Below, piece by piece: positions 1-25,741 of a DNA stretch of 64,000 bases. The stretch covers positions 806,001-870,000 of the forward strand of contig JBAIAA010000097.1 of assembly GCA_037893245.1 (NCBI GenBank), read 5' to 3'. Positions within the stretch are counted from its first letter, which is position 1; each line of letters starts with the position of its first letter. Below the pieces are notes generated by a model. The model had not been told where the DNA came from. It did not search any database and saw only the letters and a program-made list of their open reading frames with translations. Origin of the DNA: Crossaster papposus (lineage: Eukaryota; Echinodermata; Asteroidea; Velatida; Solasteridae). Made by a program: the position numbers and the translations under genes.

Positions 1-239
1 TCGCATAATTCAAAGGCAATCTGACCTGCGACGTCACTCTTTATGCAAATTTTATGTAACACGATGTGTGCGCACTACTCTCGGGCACATTTGAATACAG
101 ATTTAAACACGTGGCGTCATAGGGCACATCGTCTATACATATAATGAAAAAACCAGAAGAAGCCCAGTGTTTTATTTACTTACAGACACAAAGACCCGTA
201 TTTGCTTGAACAAAATAATATCACATCACTTACATGCAG

Positions 240-14180
<13,941 letters not shown>

Positions 14181-14246
14181 GGAGGTTTCGAAGCCTTTGC
14201 TTCGTCTTTGGCTTCAGGTTCGCCTTCGACTTCCAAATCACTTCCA

Positions 14247-14252
14247 AATAAA
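14247..14252 (+). terminator. Candidate poly(A) signal for the protease gene
   Basis: AATAAA lies 66 nt after the CUB stop codon. Further AATAAA motifs occur near 15200 and 16860 in the tandem copies downstream, so 3' end choice is open. Confidence 0.45.
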
Positions 14253-15307
14253 AATGGAAGTAAATGGAAATATTTGAAGTTGTTCTGTTCACATCAATAT
14301 ATTGAATGTTTCTGAAGTACAACATGTACCAAATTGTTTTTGTCTTGCTTTCTGTGACTTTAGAGGACAGTGGAATTGGGACATATACAACCATCATACA
14401 AGCCACATAGTGTAATCAAGTCTATTCATCAATGTTTGCATTGTATATATGTATGTGTACTTGTACTTGTACTGCGGAGTTGCATTATGTAACCAAGTAT
14501 ATTCACCACTCGTTGCATTTTATGTTACTTTAATACCTATGACCGCTCACTTCACTGACATACAGACACACACGGTAGGATATTTTAATATAGGATAAGT
14601 TTGAAATTGATTGATATATAAGACGAATTTGGATCTTTGAATGCTGTTTTTTGGCAACAGCTGAGACAAGTTTGATCTGTATTGACAAATAATTCTCGAC
14701 CTGGTGTTTAGGTAAATTGACAAAACGTTGAATTTGAACGATAAATGATTAAATTGTTTTATATAGTAAAAGCGTGTTAATTTTTTGTATCGGGGTAGAA
14801 TTAAATGTGAGACTTTCTTTTGCATAAAATGGCCGTGTTGTTCACAAGAATAAGTATGTTTATTATTCATTAATTTCATGTAAGTGCAAACAATCGGTGT
14901 TCGGTTTGTTTTGTAATCGATATTTTTGTATTTTAGAAAATAGTTATGTTATACACAGCATAATACGTTTATTATACCTTAGTTTAACGTGTCATAATAT
15001 GTATATTGTGATGGCCCGTTAGTGGCCAATTTGTTTTCATTTGTTTTTTATTCAAAAGTTTATACACTATTTTCATTATACTCAGAACAATATTTGTTAT
15101 GCATTAAGCTTTTTGTCGGTCATCGCCCGTTTATAGTAGTTGTATTTTGGTGCAAAAAAAGTGTATTTTGTGGACGAGTCATTTGTTATATCTTTAGATA
15201 AATAAAGTGAGCTCTTCATGTGTTTAGAGTCTTCACATCATACTACAATAGTGCTATATACAGCACCCTATTTTTTTCCATTTGTTATATCCACCAGTTC
15301 GTAAGTG

Positions 15308-15440
15308 CTACGTCATAATCGCGCACGTACCACTGATTACCCATGCTCATTGGCTAAACGCGCAGTAGCGCGTTTCTATTGTTGCATTCCACTAGTGTAA
15401 AATGAGCATTTATGTCGTATAGGCGCTTACGATCAGGATA
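15308..15440. repeat. Dispersed repeat also at 16968-17100 and 21223-21345
   Basis: GTTCGTAAGTGCTACGTCATAATCGCGCACG, then 'gctcattggct(a/g)aacgcgcagt', occurs at all three sites. The third copy abuts the D-family element at 21214. Confidence 0.6.
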
Positions 15441-15510
15441 GCGTTTTTCATAAACAAGACTTCGGTTAATAAAACATTACCCAGAAGTTTCTTTATGAAA
15501 CCATTTAAAT

Positions 15511-17165
15511 AATAAAAATGGAAGTAAATGGAAATATTTGAAGTTGTTCTGTTCACATCAATATATTTAATGTTCCTGAAGTACAACATGCACCAAAATG
15601 TGGCTGGAGTTCATGCAGTTGGGAGCTGAAAATCAGCCAGGGATTCGAAAGGGCCCAATGGCATTAAGAGAGGTCGTTTTCTAAACCCCAGTTTAGGATC
15701 AATCTCCGGCTCATTCACCAGGCTCCATCACGATTGGAAATCTGCATGAACGAAGCCACTACGGAGACAAAGCTGGGGTTTTTGAAAACCTTTAACATGT
15801 TACATTGACCTTAATGCATGTTGACCCGAGGTAAAGATTGATGATAAATTAGTCCACATTTTGCCACACGTTGTCATCATTAACGTTATGTTTTGAATAA
15901 TAGCAATATGTCGGTGTGTCGTTACAAAGAAAATGTATTTTTTAAATATTGAAATACTGAAAAAAACAAATTAAAAAAACAAATCAAGACAAAACAAACA
16001 AATGTTTTTGTCTAGCTTTCTGTGACTTTATAGGACAGTGGAATTGGGACATATACAACCATTAACCCACATAGTGTAATTAAGTCTATTCATCAATGTT
16101 TGCATTGTATATGTATGTGTACTTGTACTCGTACTGCGGGGTTGCATTATGTAACCAAGTATATTCACCACTCGTTGCATTTTATGTTACTTTAATACCT
16201 ATGACCGCTCACTTCCGTGACACACAGACATACACGGTAGGATATTTTAATATAGGATAAGTTTGAAATTTATTGATATAATTATAAGACGAATTTGATC
16301 TTTGATTGCTGCCTTTTGGCAACAGCTGAGACAAATTTGATCTGTAATGACCAATAATTCTCGACCTGGTGTTTGAGTAAATTGACAAAACGTTGAATTT
16401 TAACGATTAATAACTAAATTGTTTTGGTAAAAGCGTGTTAATTTTTTTTATCGGGGCAGAATGAAATGTGAGACTTGTTTGCATAAAATGGCCGTGCTGT
16501 TCACAAGAATAATTATGTTTATTAATCCTTAATTTCATGTAAGTGCAAACAATCGGTGTTCGGTTTGTTTTGTAATCGATATTTTTGTATTTTAGAAAAT
16601 AGTTATGTTATACACAGCATAATACGTTTATTATACCTTAGTTTAACGTGTCATAATATGTATATTGTGATGGCCCGTTAGTGGCCAATTTGTTTTCATT
16701 TGTTTTTTATTCAAAAGTTTATACACTATTTTCATTATACTCAGAACAATATTTGTTATGCATTAAGCTTTTTGTCGGTCATCGCCCGTTTATAGTAGTT
16801 GTATTTTGGTGCAAAAAAAGTGTATTTTGTGGACGAGTCATTTGTTATATCTTTAGATAAATAAAGTGAGCTCTTCATGTGTTTAGAGTCTTCACATCAT
16901 ACTACAATAGTGCTATATACAGCAATCTATTTTTTTCCATTTGTTATATCCACCAGTTCGTAAGTGCTACGTCATAATCGCGCACGTACCACTGATTACC
17001 CATGCTCATTGGCTAAACGCGCAGTAGCGCGTTTCTATTGTTGCATTCCACTAGTGTAAAATGAGCATTTATGTCGTATAGGCGCTTACGATCAGGATAG
17101 CGTTTTTCATAAACAAGACTTCGGTTAATAAAACATTACCCAGAAGTTTCTTTCTGAAACCATTT
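15511..17165. repeat. Tandem segmental repeat, unit 2, with an insertion
   Basis: Repeats unit 1 in direct orientation: 15511-15597 matches 14247-14333, and 16003-17165 matches 14336-15500. The intervening 15598-16002 is absent from unit 1. That piece contains an inverted pair (ttttctaaaccccag near 15675 and ctggggtttttgaaaa near 15773), suggesting a foldback insertion. Confidence 0.75.
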
Positions 17166-17378
17166 TAACAAAAATTGAGCCCCTCGATTTATTTTTTTAT
17201 TTAATTTGTTTGTGCGCGCAGACTGACGCCGATCGTCTTGAACTGAACAAATCCAATGCGATTTGTTTGCTGTGCGGGAATTTTTTTATTTTGTTGTGCG
17301 GGTAGGTGAATCAAAACTAATGAATTATTTAGTAGTTGCATTGTTCACTGTACAACACTGAGGTTCCAGGTCTCTTCC

Positions 17379-17395
17379 CCCCCCCCCCCCCCCCG
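17379..17395 (+). repeat. Poly-C run
   Basis: A homopolymer of about 17 C. The length is likely unreliable in sequencing. Confidence 0.8.
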
Positions 17396-17447
17396 TAAAT
17401 TAATAATACTCCAAAGATATCAATTTGACTAGGAACAACGAGGTGAC

Positions 17448-17525
17448 CTATAGCAGGATTCGAACCAGAGATCTTTGATCCATAGCCCATCCCACTATCC
17501 ACTACACTACGTATAGCAGCTCGAC
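17448..17525 (-). repeat. tRNA-derived SINE or tRNA pseudogene
   Basis: On the minus strand GTAGTGTAGTGG matches the pol III A box and GGTTCGAATCC is an exact B box 40 nt later. The flanks GCTATAC and CTATAG pair poorly as an acceptor stem. Shares its head with the copy at 1370-1436. Cloverleaf folding is not convincing, so I do not call a working tRNA. Confidence 0.55.
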
Positions 17526-17825
17526 AACAGCTGTTCTTTAAAGTGATTTAATGTAACTAGTTAACTAAAAAACAAAAATGTGATGACGGCATTTATTCGG
17601 ATGAATAAACATAACTTCTCATCCAAACTACTGATTAATTTATAAATTTGTACTCACCCACCTACGGAGAAAATAAATCGGGTGCGGCGAGTGGGCTTCG
17701 CGGACGGTGCTTTCAAAAGCAGAGTACAAAGAGCTTTAGAAAAAGCAATGACATCACAGCATATACTTTAGTCAAGTATCATAAGCATTTAAAGGAACGG
17801 CTGTCATTGACCTGGCACGGTTTTT

Positions 17826-17890
17826 CTAGTTGATAGTGTGTTAAGCTATAAACCGAACGGTCCTTGGTTCGAATCTACTATAGTACCCAC
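17826..17890 (+). repeat. Possible second tRNA-like segment
   Basis: TGGTTCGAATCTAC resembles a B box, preceded by GTTGATAGTGTGTTAAGC, only a weak A box. It may be the partner of the minus-strand copy at 17448. Weak evidence. Confidence 0.3.
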
Positions 17891-17899
17891 TTGTTCCTA

Positions 17900-18930
17900 G
17901 TCAAATTTGTCTTTAGGGCAATTCGTCACCATTTTTCACAAAGAGATTTTGAAGAAAAAAAGTGTTCGAGATAACCGCAAGTAGTCTGTCTGCTTGTAGT
18001 GAAAAACTATGTTCCATATGCAATTTCAGGTAAATTCTTTGACAATTTCAGGGATGTTAATAAAACACTGTCCAACCCAAATCTACTTGATGCCATTTTT
18101 TTTCTTGCCCCTAGAAGAGTATTTTCAGGGTGTTGTTTTTCGGCCCAAATTTAACATTCAAAATAAATAACCAATTTTATTATACCTATTTGTAGGCGTT
18201 AAATTGGAAAAAAATGGTAAACATATGAACACAAAAACATAGTCATTTATAGTTTAACAATTTTAAGTTCGAATTACATGAAAAAACACAACTTTTAAAC
18301 AAACTCACTCTTTTGGGGGCGAGGACACCATTTATAATTAGGGGGTGAGCAAAATAGAAATTACAAGATAATACAACATTAATCCAAACGTATATCCTTT
18401 TGTTTTCTGATTTTGGCCTTGGTAGTTTAGGCAATAAACTTGTATGTAAGAAGTGTACTTTTTTGCCAAAAGGGTAAACAAATTAAAAAATTAATGGGTT
18501 TTAAAAGTGATACAAACGTGCAATTTTGTCCTCGAAATACATTGTTGTTTCAATTAAGTTAGATGTCAGAGATTGACTGTTTATTCTGTCTGACGACAAA
18601 GTGAACATTCTTTGATTCGAATGGGCGAGGACGCGCAGCGTCCGAGCTCATTTGAATTAAGAATATCCACCTTTTGAGTCGTTTCTCCAACTTAAACTAT
18701 GTCCCTTTTACACCCATTGTCGATAATTTCAAAGCATCAAAAATTGTAATTATAGTTCATTGTTCAGGGGTACAAGCGCTAATAACTTAGGTATGCGAAA
18801 GCTTTGCCGTGTATGGTCTCTGTGTTGCGTAACCAAATAATATAATAAAGGTTGGGTTAAATAATGGTGTTTCAAATGCCCAGTAGGTTGGTCATCGAAG
18901 TCATTTGATGCTATACATTTGTGTGCGTCG
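17900..18930. other. No gene seen
   Basis: AT-rich sequence. No exon-like frame, tandem array or paired transposon ends that I can support. Confidence 0.45.
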
Positions 18931-18943
18931 GGTGTGTCTACGC

Positions 18944-19246
18944 CACTGACCTCTACACATAGACAGATCATCATTGTTTCACACTTGAAGTCGGCGCGAA
19001 CTTGAAGTGCGACATGGCGGACCCACGACATCACTCTGCGAGCCAATGAAATGTTCAGGTGTATGACGTAATGTTTATAAATACAAAATGTTTAGAGTAA
19101 ATCCACTGACCTCTACCCCTGGACATTTCATTGGCTCACAGAAGTGACATCTTGTGTCCGCCATGTTGCACTTCCAGTTCGCGCCGACTTCAAGAGTTAG
19201 CACAGCAGAATATGGACAATGGTCCGTCCAGGTGTAGAGGTCAGTG
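18944..19246. mobile_element. hAT-type MITE with 8-bp target duplication
   Basis: 303 bp. Starts CACTGACCTCTACAC and ends GTGTAGAGGTCAGTG; the inverted arms extend over about 110 bp (for example TTGAAGTCGGCGCGAACT and its inverse). Flanked by GTCTACGC at 18936-18943 and 19247-19254. An 8-bp duplication and CA..TG termini fit hAT. An extra internal copy of the CACTGACCTCTAC end lies near 19107. No transposase. Confidence 0.8.
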
Positions 19247-19639
19247 GTCTACGCCAACTCCGCTAACATGTCTTCCAGTGACGATCCGTACATATTTTTA
19301 AGAAGAACTGACTCGTAAATTTATTTTGATGGCGATTTACACCAGTATTTTGAGACCTATCCGATGAGAATTTATACACCAATTATGATTTATACTTCAT
19401 GGAGGATTTATATACTAAAGCCGCAGATTCAGAGGTCCGTACATTCTTTTTTTAAATGTACAGTAAACTCTACATTCATTAAAATAATCGACACTTTTCT
19501 GAATAGAGTGACGTCACAAGAGTAGTTTAATTTAATCAAATCCGGCACAAACATTTGACAATATCGAGAATGAACAAAAACAGAAAAAGGGTAAATTTGC
19601 TGTAATATATATTTTAATTTTTTGTTTTTTGGTTGTTTT

Positions 19640-19667
19640 TTTTTTTTTTTTTTTTGGGGGGGGGGGT
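19640..19667 (+). repeat. T-run followed by G-run
   Basis: Roughly 18 T then 10 G. Low complexity. It creates spurious Lys-rich frames on the minus strand. Confidence 0.8.
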
Positions 19668-19707
19668 AAATTTCCGTTGTCAAGTGAATTTGAGATACGC
19701 GTACATG

Positions 19708-19912
19708 TACGTTTGTTTATGGTGTAAATCGAGGAGTTTCTTTTGTTCCTCTCGATAATTTTCGTTGTTTGTCCTTTAACTCTTTCCGATGGCTCTCATT
19801 GGTTTTGTACACGAATCTCAATCGAGGTCGTCCTCGATTTTAACCCTAACCTCAATTCGCCTTCGTGTCGCCAGGCATTATGTCCTCCATTTACACCATA
19901 AACAAACGTATA
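19708..19912. mobile_element. Small foldback element
   Basis: ACGTTTGTTTATGGTGTAAAT at 19710 is inverted as ATTTACACCATAAACAAACGT at about 19890-19910. It spans about 200 bp with no coding content. No clear target duplication. Confidence 0.5.
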
Positions 19913-20284
19913 CATTTCTAAAGAATAAATGTCAAAGATTTCAAAGAATAAATGACTTAAAACTGGTGATACGAAATCACTTTGTTCATATAGCGTTTTG
20001 GAAAATTATTTCGTTTTGCCTAAAATCAAATGAATATCATCTAAAATTGTATAGAAACATTAAAAATCTTGTGTGTTTCTTTATTACTTTCAAAAACAAA
20101 TTTGGGTTATAGATTGTTTTTTGTAATGGCTATTTCTTTTAGAACAAAAGTTGTAACACGACCCCAAAAGCGAACAAAATCTGTCCATCCCCGTCCAATA
20201 ATGGAAAAACTGCAAAACTGTTTCAAGTGGAATTTTCCGCTTTTGCTTCTCCAGTTTCCACGCCCTACTTTTGTAAAATGTGGT

Positions 20285-21214
20285 ACATTACTCACGCGTC
20301 GAACACACTAGACGATCGTTATCAACCCGCTACCTGCACACTGGCGTACGATGGCGTACGCTGGCGACACGCTGGTTATGGCCCTGTCACACCAGAACGT
20401 TTTAGGCCAATGAATGAGTAGCGCGTTAACAATAGTTGATACTTTGGCAATCGCTGAACTTTCACGGAAAAAGTCAAGTGGAACCGTGATATCAGCGTGT
20501 CCATATAGGTTTATAACGGGTTTATAGCGTATGCCAGCGCATGAGTAGCGTGTGAGGAACGCGCTCAGCTTGTGAGGAACGCATCACTGATTTATAGTAA
20601 AAATACGACAGCGGGTCGCCAGCGTGTGAGTAGTGGGTTAGTAACGATCGTCTAGCGCGTTTGACGCGTGAGTAACGACCTTCCTGCGCGCTGCCAGCGT
20701 GTGCAGTCACACGCTGGCAAACGCTGAACATTATAGGTATGTTGAAATATGTATTTTTGCCTCAGCGTGTGACAGTGTGTTCCAGCGTGTGGGTAACGCG
20801 CTCAGCGTGTTGCGAACGCTGGCCTAGCGTTGGTCAACGTTTACCCGCGTGTTGCCAAGATTCCAACACGTTACTCACGCGTTGGCCTTAAACGTTCTGG
20901 TGTGACAGGGCCATTACTGTTGTAGCGCGTCGGCTTTTTATACAACTAATCATGTGGTCGTTGCAGTACGCTGGCGCGCGTTGTAACGCGCTACTCACGC
21001 GCTGGGCAGTCGTTCATCAGTCGTCGAGCGCGTTACTAACGCGTTACTCACGCGCTGGCGAACGCTATGAACCCGTTATTAACGCGTTATGGACACGCTA
21101 AAATCACGGTTCCACTTGACTTTTTCTGTGAAAGTTTAGCGTTTGCCAGCGTATCAACTATTTTTAACGCGCTACTTACGCGTTGGCCTAAAACGTTCTG
21201 GTGTGACAGGGCCA
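20285..21214. mobile_element. CpG-rich foldback element of the D family (opposite orientation)
   Basis: TGGCCCTGTCACACCAGAAC at 20379 and its inverse ending at 21214. An internal end/start block, GGCCATTACTGTTGTAGCGCG near 20909, corresponds to the inverse block at 10945-10970. The 20285-20378 stretch matches the inverse of 11735-11830. The two D-family copies therefore share the same compound architecture in opposite orientation. Confidence 0.6.
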
Positions 21215-21479
21215 TAACCGGTTCGTAAGTGCTACGTCATAATCGCGCACGCACCACTGAAGTTATTAACGCTCATTGGCTGAACGCGCAGTGGTACTTC
21301 GTTGCATTGTACTCCGTTTGAAGTGAACGTCTATGACGTGTGTTTAAAACGAGCATAATGATATGCTGGAACTTATACACCCCGCTAGACAGTGTCATAA
21401 GCTTGCACCCATACGCAGGAAATATTTTAACTGGTGACTGAATTCCAGATGCTATGCTCAAACGCAACTACAAATTGAA

Positions 21480-21795
21480 GCAGCTCGTTAAAGAAGCAAC
21501 ACGAAACAACCTCGGACATGATACACTAACATGAGTGACGTGTATTACGAACACAACATTAAACCCGCGCCTGGCCTGTCTGATCATCAAGTGGTTGTTT
21601 GTCAACCAAAGCCGTCGTTCGCACTGCAACCTGCCAAAATACTATTACCCATGTTCAAAAGCAGCATTCAAAGATAAGTTGCAGGAGGTGGACTGACTCC
21701 ATTGAACCAGTGTGTTTCTTGCTTTAATAAATATGACCCGTTCAAAGCAACCATCATATCACTGATCCTGGAGCAGCTCGATGTTTTATCTATAT
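21480..21795 (+). pseudogene. Decayed LINE endonuclease/RT linker remnant
   Basis: Reading across small breaks gives a peptide with KPAPGLSDHQVVVC, resembling the conserved (P/S)xxSDH motif at the end of LINE apurinic endonucleases, followed by a degenerate linker. Short and broken. Confidence 0.45.
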
Positions 21796-21799
21796 ATTT

Positions 21800-22290
21800 T
21801 GTTTTGTTTTAATTAAAACACCAGATTTTAGGCGCTGTTTAATTAGCGTCCTTTATAGGTCAAATATATATTTTTTTAAACTAACAAAAATAACTCCATA
21901 AAATGATTTTTATTTTAATAGCGTCTCTCAGGGCGCAATTTTTGTTGGTCTTAATGATTACAGTCTTGATAATATAACTCTATAAACTAAACTAGCCGAG
22001 GGGAACACGTGTTTTTCTCAGCAGAAGGCGCTATTCTTGATGTTATTGATGTTGAATATCTACAGAGGTCCGAAGTGATTGCAAATACTCTGTATAGGGT
22101 GTTTCCTTCAATTACCTATTGTTGGGATTATACTAAAAATAAATCTTTATACACTTCTTCTTCTTCTTTTTTTAATTAAAGGTAGACGACAGTGAAGTAA
22201 TTGTAGATATTCCGCGACTATAGTTTGTAAAATTCCCTTAATATTTTTAGCCTACTTTTTTTGTTAGAATGGCTAGAATATCAGGCCGAA
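21800..22290. other. No gene seen
   Basis: AT-rich sequence with no supported element. Confidence 0.4.
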
Positions 22291-22386
22291 TAAGCGGCCA
22301 GGTTCACTCTGGTCGCACACATTGTTGTGTGTTCATGTACCCACAGCCGAATCGCGTACGCTTTGTGCACGGTAGTCGAATTTCAC

Positions 22387-22521
22387 ATGGACGATCGTGA
22401 AAGTTCTTCCTCGGTTTTGGGTGAATCCGACGGAAATAGTACTGATTCGTCTAATTCGAATCACAGTATTTCTTATTCAGACACGGACTCGAGCGAGGAT
22501 AAAGATGGGGTCTCTCTATAG
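22387..22521 (+). CDS. Short Ser/Asp-rich open frame, possible 5' exon
   Basis: A 44-codon frame opening at ATG 22387 (MDDRESSSSVLGESDGNS...) and ending in SYSDTDSSEDKDG, strongly enriched in Ser, Asp and Glu. Acidic Ser-rich N-termini like this occur in host nuclear proteins and in some transposon proteins. I see no recognisable domain and no continuation exon, and the frame may be chance. Confidence 0.2.
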   Translation: MDDRESSSSVLGESDGNSTDSSNSNHSISYSDTDSSEDKDGVSL

Positions 22522-22684
22522 GGGCTCTAGGTCGAAGCACGACCGCTCAAAATGGTTGCTGCAGAGGGCCGAACATTTTTACCCTGATTCAAAATGAAAA
22601 ACCATGTAAAGACGGACACTTGTTGCAAGCCCGCAGTCAGTATAGGATAGGCCGGGTAGCACTAGCAGTGCGGCGAGTATTTGC

Positions 22685-23084
22685 CTAGCCTTTTGTAAAG
22701 GCCTTCATGGCTGCAATCTCAAGCGACTGGAAGGGGAGACCACGCACGCGAGTCGATAAGCCACAAGGGCCTTTTCCAACTTTGTTTTATTCATAGAGTT
22801 TGAAACGTGCATTATTCATAACTTGTATGCAAACAAGTAAAGTGCTAAACGATTAACCAATTAAAGTATGCTAACCCGCTGACCCCCGTTGTTTCTGATT
22901 GGTTTGGACTTTTGCTACCGTTTTGGTAGCAAAAATCGAGATTATAAATACATAAGAACCGAAAAAAAGGTTGGAAAAGGCCCTCGTGGCTTCGCCGCTT
23001 GCGCGCGTGGTCTCCCGTTCCAGTCGCTTGGGATCGCGGCTTTACGAAGCTGTCCAAGCCACGAAGGCCTTGACAAAAGGCTAG
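22685..23084. mobile_element. 400-bp foldback element
   Basis: CTAGCCTTTTGTAAAGGCCT at the left, AGGCCTTGACAAAAGGCTAG at the right. The inverted arms extend about 120 bp and include GGGAGACCACGCACGCG-type and AAGGGCCTTTTCCAAC blocks. The loop is AT-rich. No target duplication recognised. Confidence 0.62.
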
Positions 23085-23089
23085 TCTCT

Positions 23090-24560
23090 GCTTCGATTTG
23101 CGTCATACCCCTCGCAAAGTTTTATGTTAATGAGGCTTCCCTTCGAGAGGCGGAGTGGTTTCACCAACATTTAAAACAAATTATTTCCCCCCATTTATCA
23201 CAAACAATGAACACAACCACACACATAATGCTGTTGTCAACATTATACTTAATTGATTTAAGCAAAAAAACTAATTATTACATGTTTCCTTTAATTACTT
23301 CATACTAGAGAATATTATTTTCAAATAAGTTAAGAGGGCCTACTTAACAAGATCTTCTTCAGAGACTAAATGACTGTGTACAAGAAACAAACATATATAG
23401 GGCAAAATACAGCATGATGCACATCATTGACGCTGAAAAAAACACAAAAGAAAAAAGCACAGAGTTCAATGGAACAAACAACAAAAGGAGGATTAGGCTG
23501 AGGAATTAAAGGGTGAGCCAAGTGTGGGTAGGATCAAAGGCGGGGTAGGAACAAAAACAGAGGGGGTAATTATTATTTTGTTAGCTTCAGGTTAGGTTAA
23601 GATTTAATACAAATAAAATATAAAAACTATTTTTTGAATTTGAAACAGTTGTCTGGTTGTCTTTTTAAACTGTTATTACAACATTTTACATGTACACATG
23701 CATTGTACATGTTTGTTTATGTGCTTAATCAACCTACATTTGCAGACTTTACACGTACATTATTGACCTACAATAAAGGAAAATCTAGTTTAAATCAAAG
23801 TAAATATACCCTGGCAATTACTTCACTCGAGATCATATTTGTGACAACTTTAAAACAAGAACCATAGTTTCAGTGATGGCATCGTAACATTTGACATGTG
23901 ATATTAAACTACCGAAAATGTACTGCAAGAGGGCGTCTATTGGTTTATCGATCGGACGGTTACAAAACAATTTGACCTAAATTTCCCATTTATTTACCCA
24001 TTTACACATTGCCCAAGTTGTCCCACAAATGCTATGTTAAACAGTTCGATCATATAAATCAGATAGAATTACCCATTCAAAAAGAGAGAATTGTATCTGC
24101 AAAATAGTGCAGAGCAGACATGACAACAGCGAAGGCGAAGACAAACATGAGAATGCCAAAGCCGCCGCATGGTGGCGCTGTTGCTGCGCACCGGTCTTGC
24201 CTGTACTTACGAGAAACGTCTAACATCCCTCACAATATTTCCTTGCTAAAAGGTCGTCGTCCTCGACGACAAGTAACGTGGCCTTGTGTCACTGAAACTA
24301 TACAACTGTTTAACATATTTGTAAATCACATGCAAAATACAATCACAATTTAGAACATCATTAACAATAACTTTGGCTTCTTTATCTGAAGGTGGAACAC
24401 TTGTCAGAAGCAATTAAACACGTAAACGTATCACACGAATCGCGAGTGTAACAATTTGTTTTGTTTTCGTTAACCGGAACTAATCAGACACTGGGTGTTC
24501 CCTTGCTAAGTAAATGTGATGCTTCTACAAATAGATTTGTGTGTACGTCAACTGCCTAGA
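23090..24560. other. No gene seen; 3' flank of the Gypsy element
   Basis: AT-rich sequence. I looked for the 3' LTR of the downstream Gypsy element here and found no sequence shared with its 5' side. Confidence 0.4.
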
Positions 24561-24590
24561 AAAAGGTTAAACTGAAACACATTGCAGACC

Positions 24591-25578
24591 TTAGTCCCCA
24601 GATTCACAAGTGTCTGCCATGTCTCCATCAGGAGCAATAACCATACGCTTAACTCGTTTAAGAAGTCTGACAACATTTGAAAAATTGAACCTGTTAGGTG
24701 GCTTGCCTCTGGTCGAACGCTTGGAGAGCCTGACGCCTCTGGTAGGGTCATCCTGCAAGGGAGGTTCTGTGGAGACATCCGGAAAAAGGTCAGTATCAGT
24801 CATCCAGCTGGGGGAACCAACACCGCCTGCAGAGCTGGGATCTTCAGCTGGTTCTTGGGTAGTGCCCTCGCTTGCTGCGGGTGCTGTCTGGTTGTCACTC
24901 TGGGGTGGCTCAGGATCACTGGCTGGTACAAGAAGGGGGTGGGAGGCTGCTTCACATAAAGTAATGGGCTGGGTTGCTTCTTTCTGCAAACTGTCATCGC
25001 CTACTCTGGGCACCCAGGTAAGCAACTTACCCCACTCAGCTGAACTACTGGTGGGTGAAGTAGAGGGGGGCGTCCCATCTGACGTCCTGTCTGAAGTAGA
25101 GGGGAAAATCCCAGGGGTAGTCTCGTCATCCGTCGCCACCTTAGGTTCAGGAATGTCCCAAGGACAATGCTTGATTTCACATCGATGTAGAATCTTACGC
25201 TGACCACAAGAGTTCTGGAAAGTGTACACCGGCTGACCCTCGTATGGTCGTTCTACAATCATGTATGGCTCTAGCTTCCAGTAATCTTGGATTTTTGACC
25301 GTCCCCGATGTGAGCGATCCCACACCAAGAAGTACTCCCCAGTGTTAACCGGTCTATCATACATGTCTCGGTCGTGCAAGACTCGTCTGGCCTGTGCTGC
25401 CTTGTCTTGGTTGCCAACTGCCAACCGTCTGGCCTTCCCTAGTCCTTCCTTGTGCTTTTTGACGTAGACATCTTGAGTCGTTCCACTAGTCTGGTCATGA
25501 TCAACACTCAGGAGTAGATGCTGGGGCAACCGCGCGGTCCTCCCAAACAACAGGAAGAAGGGTTCCTTACACATATGT
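24591..25578 (-). pseudogene. Gypsy integrase C-terminus and Pro/Ser-rich tail
   Basis: Starts CKEPFFLLFGRTARLPQHLLLS, the (P)FFLLFGRxxRLP block after the integrase core. It continues through a GPY-like DRSHRGRSKIQDYWKLEPYMIVERPYEGQPVYTF, then a roughly 200-residue Pro/Ser/Thr-rich tail ending in KRMVIAPDGDMADTCESGD. It is open for over 300 codons, longer than the rest of the element would suggest, so the integrase tail decayed little. Confidence 0.82.
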
Positions 25579-25707
25579 TGCCTGCTGTGACATGGTCCAT
25601 GGCGTTTTGTACACCCGAGGGGGCAAATGGCACCCGAGGCGAAGCCGAGGGTGCCATTTGCCCCCGAGGGTGTACAAAACGCCATGGACCATGTCACAGC
25701 AGGCAAC
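25579..25707. repeat. ~128-bp near-perfect palindrome
   Basis: TTGCCTGCTGTGACATGG at the left is inverted as CCATGTCACAGCAGGCAA at the right. The arms meet around the sequence cgaggcgaagccgag at about 25637-25651 with almost no loop. Confidence 0.8.
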
Positions 25708-25741
25708 AATTGTTTTGTTATACCACGGTAATAGATTACAA

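Larger units (their letters stand above)
14247..15510. repeat. Tandem segmental repeat, unit 1
   Basis: Begins AATAAAAATGGAAGTAAATGG and ends near CCAGAAGTTTCTTTATGAAACC. The same sequence restarts at 15511. It includes the protease 3' flank and an internal AGATAAATAAAGTGAGCTC with an AATAAA motif. High identity to unit 2 over more than 1 kb. Confidence 0.75.

Noticed and set aside
15598..15614. Second copy of part of the CUB exon (atgtggctggagtt)
   Set aside because: The match to 14100-14113 is only about 14 bases and does not extend; chance is sufficient.
17448..17525. Functional tRNA gene on the minus strand
   Set aside because: The A and B boxes are good but the acceptor stem pairs poorly and no convincing anticodon arm forms; a similar head recurs elsewhere, as in a SINE.
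24610..25203. 197-codon plus-strand open frame
   Set aside because: Antisense shadow of the Gypsy integrase tail, which carries the recognisable FFLLFGR block on the minus strand.
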